Below are positions 61,504-64,000 of a DNA stretch of 64,000 nt, one piece after another (the stretch's first letter is position 1; every line of letters begins with the position of its first letter). A program made the translations under genes and the position numbers. The notes below the pieces were generated by a model. That model was not told where the DNA came from, ran no database searches, and saw only the letters and a list, made by a program, of their open reading frames with translations. Source of the stretch: Eubacteriales bacterium (lineage in GTDB: Bacteria; Bacillota; Clostridia; Christensenellales; Aristaeellaceae); assembly GCA_028693055.1 (NCBI GenBank), contig JAQUWD010000009.1, forward strand, positions 25,592 through 89,591. Direction: 5' to 3'.

Positions 61504-62787
61504 CTATTTTGCGATTTCCGTCGTTTGCATCACGGACGCCATCGCTTCCACAACAGTGGGATCAAACTGAGTGCCGCTTCCGTTTCGCAATTCCTGCAGC
61601 GCTGCGTCAATGCTCATTCCCAAACGATAGGGACGGTCTGTGGTCATAGCGTCAAACGCATCGGCCACGCTCATCACGCGCACAGCGGGGGCACAGAGGC
61701 TAATGGGCTTTCCGTCGGGATAGCCCTTCCCGTCATAGCGTTCATGATGGCTGAGAATGAGATCGATGACCTCCTTATCTAACCCAACCTTCGCCACCAT
61801 TTCCTTGCCAATAAGAGGATGCCGCTTCATTTCATTCCATTCGGCCGACGTAAGCCGTCCGTTCTTATGCAAAATCTGGTCGCTAACGCCAATTTTTCCA
61901 ATATCGTGGAGGAGCGCCCCTTCCCGAATCCAGAAGATTTCCTTTTCGCTCAAGCCCATTTTTCGGGCGATACGCTCGGCATATTCACCCACTCGGGCGC
62001 TATGGCCCTTGGTATATTCGTCCCGCGCCTCGATTGCGGATACGAAGGCGGTAATCAGCTCGTCCTTATGTCGGCAACTATCCACATACAGCTTCCATGC
62101 GTACCGCGCCAGCAGCAGGGGGCAAATCATCAGCAACGTAAGCCACGGTCCCATGGGCATGGCTAACAGGAGGGCAATGATCAACCCGAGGGGCATAGCC
62201 GCGATGACATTCGTGGTTAACCCAAGCAGTACCTTCTTGGCTTCTGTCAAAGAGATATCTCCATTTAATAAGAACATGACCAGCAGCAGCGCGTAGTTAA
62301 AGAAAAAGGACAGTAACGTAAATACCAACGTCGGCCCTAGTACCAGCGGAACGGAGAAGTCTCCAGGCGTCCACGGAAAGATGCGGCATACCATGCCGGG
62401 GATCAAAATGGCAAGGATAATATTTGAAATGTTAAATAGCGATTTTTGCAGACTGGTATTGTAAATGGAATGATAACGGCCGTCCTCCTGTTTATCAAAG
62501 GTAAAGAGAGAGCTAACCGCATACATCAAAATGGTTGCCTCCATGCCTGTCAGCAAAAAGGCAGCCAGCACCGCAATAACGGATAGATCCAACCCTTGAT
62601 TTTTTCGAATGGTGATCGGGAAGGAGCGGCAGACCGCGCAGAGGAAGGTCAATACCAGCAGCTTTCCTCCCTGCAAAGTCAAAAAGCCGTTGTTCCAGTT
62701 GGTAATCGCTACGGTAAGGCACATTCCGAGCCCGATCATCCCGGCTGTAATCACAACCGCGATATATACTCTTGCTCTTTTGTTCAC
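61504..62787 (-). CDS. Membrane HD-GYP domain protein
   Basis: A 427-aa protein. Residues about 1-240 form six to eight helices, an unassigned membrane sensor. Residues about 255-415 form HD-GYP: HSARVGEYAERIA, HDIGKIG, HPLIG, HHERYDGKGYP and SVADAFDAMTTDRPYR, all metal ligands retained. HD-GYP enzymes hydrolyse cyclic di-GMP or related dinucleotides. The DUF5317 gene lies downstream in the same direction. Confidence 0.93.
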   Translation of the reverse strand: MNKRARVYIAVVITAGMIGLGMCLTVAITNWNNGFLTLQGGKLLVLTFLCAVCRSFPITIRKNQGLDLSVIAVLAAFLLTGMEATILMYAVSSLFTFDKQEDGRYHSIYNTSLQKSLFNISNIILAILIPGMVCRIFPWTPGDFSVPLVLGPTLVFTLLSFFFNYALLLVMFLLNGDISLTEAKKVLLGLTTNVIAAMPLGLIIALLLAMPMGPWLTLLMICPLLLARYAWKLYVDSCRHKDELITAFVSAIEARDEYTKGHSARVGEYAERIARKMGLSEKEIFWIREGALLHDIGKIGVSDQILHKNGRLTSAEWNEMKRHPLIGKEMVAKVGLDKEVIDLILSHHERYDGKGYPDGKPISLCAPAVRVMSVADAFDAMTTDRPYRLGMSIDAALQELRNGSGTQFDPTVVEAMASVMQTTEIAK

Positions 62788-62870
62788 GGAAAGGCCTCTT
62801 TTCTGCAGCCGTTATGCTGCACGATGTTTATAGGGAAAACAATCCGACAGGAAAGGATTAGTGCACTATC

Positions 62871-62954
62871 CTATCTCCAGGTTGCGTAAGCACCGGCGGA
62901 AAGCAAGAAAGATGCCAGAGCCATGATGGCGGCCATGATCTTTGCCTTTTTCAT
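62871..62954 (-). CDS. Possible 27-aa hydrophobic peptide
   Basis: The ATG at 62952-62954 opens a 27-codon frame starting MKKAKIMAAIMALASFLLSA and ending ATWR. It is preceded by AGGAGG (spacing about 11). It looks like a signal or membrane segment, similar to the leader half of AgrD-type autoinducer precursors, but has no Cys and no acidic tail. It lies 83 bp upstream of the HD-GYP gene. Confidence 0.4.
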   Translation of the reverse strand: MKKAKIMAAIMALASFLLSAGAYATWR

Positions 62955-63121
62955 TTGGAATATAGCCTCCTATTACGTAGGCTGTACCATCCGCTAACAG
63001 ATACGCAATATTCCGCTTCGCTCTTTTTCCTGCCGGATTGTTTTCTTTCAGATGGGAAGAGAGATACCCCAAGACGTTTACGCCGCTCTTTCAGCGCCAT
63101 TCAAGGCTAAGAAAAAATACG

Positions 63122-63811
63122 TCAAGGAAGGGCGTTGGCGCGAACCGCTCTGGCAAAGCAGCGGTTTAATGCATCCAACGTGCTTTTCACATACCCAATC
63201 GCCATATCATCCGTTTGTTGAGCCGCGCCGATCAGCAGGCGTTCGCCCTTGGCGTCCATATATTCCAAAACGGTTATGCAAACCGCGACTCCGCCAGCCA
63301 ACGCATTTTGCGTCGCCACCAAAGTGAATACGCCCTTTTCCTCCAGGAATGCCTGCACACCCTCCAGCGTCGCCAGCGCTACGGCCTGGGCACGCTGAGC
63401 CGGCGTATTACGGCAGGAGGATTCCCCTACAAAATCTCGGTCTCCCCGTCGCAAATGCACGCTGATATGATAGGTATCCTCTTCTACTCCGCTTTGCACC
63501 CCCAAACAATGCAAGCGGAATTCCCCCTGTGCCGACGGCTCCGCAGCGTCGCCTTCAAACGGGTTTTCGCCAATCTGCGCAATGCTGATCACGCGATAAT
63601 CGACCGCCAAATCAAACGCGGCCAACAGCGCGGACTGAACATCCCTGCAGATCTGTTTGGGATTTCGACCGCTGTTAGCGATCATATGAATCTCTCGTAT
63701 CGCTCCCTTTTCGTCCGGCAACACATTCGCCGCGTAAATACCCGGAAGCTTCTGCAAAAGCAAGCGATACTGGCTCATTCTCTCTTTCTGGCAATCAATT
63801 TCTTCACTCAT
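63122..63811 (-). CDS. Conserved hypothetical protein
   Basis: A 229-aa soluble protein with two halves. The first has EIHMIANSGRNPKQICRDVQ and a VISIAQIG strand, reminiscent of a small alpha/beta ligand-binding fold. The second repeats alpha/beta elements (AVALATLEGVQAFLEEKGVF, LLIGAAQQTDDMAIGYVKST). I do not recognise a named family. It ends the window's minus-strand group. An AT-rich promoter region (TATACT/TATTAT near 63845-63860) lies upstream. Confidence 0.7.
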   Translation of the reverse strand: MSEEIDCQKERMSQYRLLLQKLPGIYAANVLPDEKGAIREIHMIANSGRNPKQICRDVQSALLAAFDLAVDYRVISIAQIGENPFEGDAAEPSAQGEFRLHCLGVQSGVEEDTYHISVHLRRGDRDFVGESSCRNTPAQRAQAVALATLEGVQAFLEEKGVFTLVATQNALAGGVAVCITVLEYMDAKGERLLIGAAQQTDDMAIGYVKSTLDALNRCFARAVRANALP

Positions 63812-63956
63812 GAGGATACCTCGCTTTATGTCTCATTCATTCTATAATAGTATATAACGAATTATGGAAGGAAGCGGGCGTTTAACACTTAATAGCCAAT
63901 AAAAACCATCAAAGTCAATAATGGCTTTATTTTTTTGAGAAAATTTGAAATACATA

Positions 63957-63986
63957 TTGTCGTAATGTGTCGTTATGTGATATAAT
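63957..63986 (+). promoter_or_regulatory. Outgoing promoter with tandem 10-bp repeats
   Basis: TTGTCG and TATAAT with an 18-bp spacer almost filled by the direct repeats TCGTAATGTG and TCGTTATGTG (63960-63979). The gene it serves lies beyond the window. Confidence 0.55.
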
Positions 63987-64000
63987 AACGTGAGGGTGAT

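Overview
The window looks like chromosomal DNA of an anaerobic Bacillota, probably a clostridial (gut, rumen or digester type) lineage. The basis is strong AGGAGG ribosome-binding sites with frequent TTG/GTG starts, a high-molecular-weight rubredoxin, a KtrAB-type potassium system, an ECF folate S-component, SH3/LysM/peptidoglycan-binding surface proteins, CvpA, XpaC/TelA and HD-GYP proteins. This placement is inferred from gene content only. I saw no rRNA, tRNA, CRISPR array, transposase or prophage module.

Layout. 0-13.5 kb holds the start of a glutamine synthetase running off the left edge, a P-type cation ATPase behind a pseudosortase-C39 peptidase fusion, a divergent DUF5711-CvpA pair, a GT-C-like membrane protein, class II fructose-bisphosphate aldolase, a DUF4342/response regulator/histidine kinase operon and a YdcZ transporter. 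13.5-23.4 kb holds a repeat element bracketed by duplicated terminators, a giant SH3/Ig-like secreted protein, an esterase, KtrA/KtrB and a flavin reductase-rubredoxin. 23.5-28.6 kb is a plus-strand operon: folT, nth, obg, yhbY, then a small PD-(D/E)XK nuclease and an SNF2 ATPase. 28.6-33.5 kb holds a LysM protein, a 59-aa gene, a zinc-ribbon membrane protein, a six-repeat peptidoglycan-binding protein with an L,D-transpeptidase-like tail, and more repeats. 33.5-36.5 kb is a small sugar-oxidation locus (isomerase-like TIM barrel, Gfo/Idh/MocA oxidoreductase, divergent AraC regulator). 36.4-42.1 kb is RNA-modification housekeeping (NUDIX, tgt, RluA, methyltransferase) plus TelA/XpaC.

42.5-58.3 kb is the most interesting part. 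It is a large accessory catabolic island with two RraA-like proteins, an AraC regulator and MFS transporter, an ABC sugar/acid importer without its ATPase, two PPC/DUF296 proteins, an RpiB-type isomerase, a xylose-isomerase-like TIM barrel, a BKACE (DUF849) enzyme, a thiolase, a DUF1537 acid-sugar kinase, an SDR and a class II aldolase. A strong terminator and a converging AraC gene close it. Together these suggest uptake and oxidation of an acid sugar or polyhydroxylated acid to triose/tetrose phosphates plus CoA thioesters. I do not recognise this exact combination as a described pathway.

58.3-64 kb holds a hemolysin III family protein, a FAD oxidoreductase with a Rieske domain, a DUF5317 protein, an HD-GYP membrane protein preceded by a 27-codon hydrophobic ORF, a conserved hypothetical gene, and an outgoing promoter with a tandem 10-bp repeat at the right edge.
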